This document shows positions 63,445 through 64,000 of a stretch of DNA of 64,000 nucleotides, in pieces (the stretch's first letter is position 1; each line of letters opens with the position of its first letter). Below the pieces are notes generated by a model. It was given only the letters and a program-made list of their open reading frames with translations, made no database searches and had not been told where the DNA came from. Both the position numbers and the translations under genes were made by a program. Source of the stretch: Vesta saturnalis (lineage: Eukaryota > Arthropoda > Insecta > Coleoptera > Lampyridae); NCBI GenBank assembly GCA_036346205.1, contig JARFJB010000889.1, forward strand, positions 338,501 to 402,500, written 5' to 3'.

Positions 63445-64000
<556 letters not shown>

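Overview
This window reads as AT-rich, repeat-dominated nuclear DNA from an arthropod, most likely an insect. The grounds are a eukaryotic tRNA-Ala(AGC), a Ty3/gypsy-type LTR element whose primer-binding site matches the insect tRNA-Lys(CTT) 3' end, piggyBac, Tc1, mariner and Mutator/YqaJ-type transposons, a non-LTR retrotransposon, 50-60 nt GT-AG introns inside one transposon gene, and very long GT/CA and TA microsatellites. I find no host protein-coding gene that I can defend. The species cannot be named from the sequence.

Layout. 0.3-3.9 kb: two GT/CA arrays in inverted orientation sharing a ~190 bp outer flank. 4.2-5.1 kb: a palindromic element capped by (TA)n at both ends. 6.56 kb: an intact tRNA-Ala gene. 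9.7-10.6 kb: a broken mariner on the minus strand. 10.7-11.0 kb: two head-to-head copies of a small repeat carrying a tRNA-like cloverleaf, with a third copy at 48.9 kb. 15.0-17.7 kb: a piggyBac transposon with intact 14 bp ends and TTAA duplication but a broken transposase. 19.9-21.2 kb: a 5'-truncated LINE. 21.6-22.5 kb: a GT array with a 142 bp higher-order repeat.

23.4-35.3 kb is a zone of near-identical duplications separated by CA-derived hexamer and octamer arrays. It includes a run of 206 C followed by 450 A that is very probably an assembly or consensus artefact. A Tc1/mariner-superfamily relic lies at 33.4-34.4 kb, with a truncated copy at 30.0 kb. 36.3-38.2 kb: a LINE fragment followed by a second, older piggyBac. 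38.7-39.2 kb: a foldback repeat. 39.5-41.5 kb: an internally deleted mariner and an internally deleted Tc1 lying 23 bp apart, each with recognisable terminal inverted repeats. 42.3-44.7 kb: an A-rich block that may be a solo LTR. 45.4-48.2 kb: a 227 bp MITE with an 11 bp target duplication beside a decayed Mutator-like/YqaJ transposon gene. 52.2-62.4 kb: a complete LTR retrotransposon on the minus strand, with 2.47 kb LTRs, PBS, gag and PR-RT-RH-IN pol, inserted in a (TA)n tract. 63.4-64.0 kb: another GT array running off the end.

The window is a history of transposition into, and alongside, simple repeats. The two most unusual signals are (1) the small repeat family holding a tRNA-like cloverleaf whose third anticodon base differs in each of its three copies (AGC, AGT, AGG), with short inverted sequences outside the cloverleaf, and (2) the repeated association of microsatellite arrays with shared flanks and inverted repeats. 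Many frame breaks in the LTR element and in the Mutator/YqaJ gene fall at or near short homopolymers, so some of the apparent decay may be long-read consensus error. I see no evidence of a new gene-encoded system.
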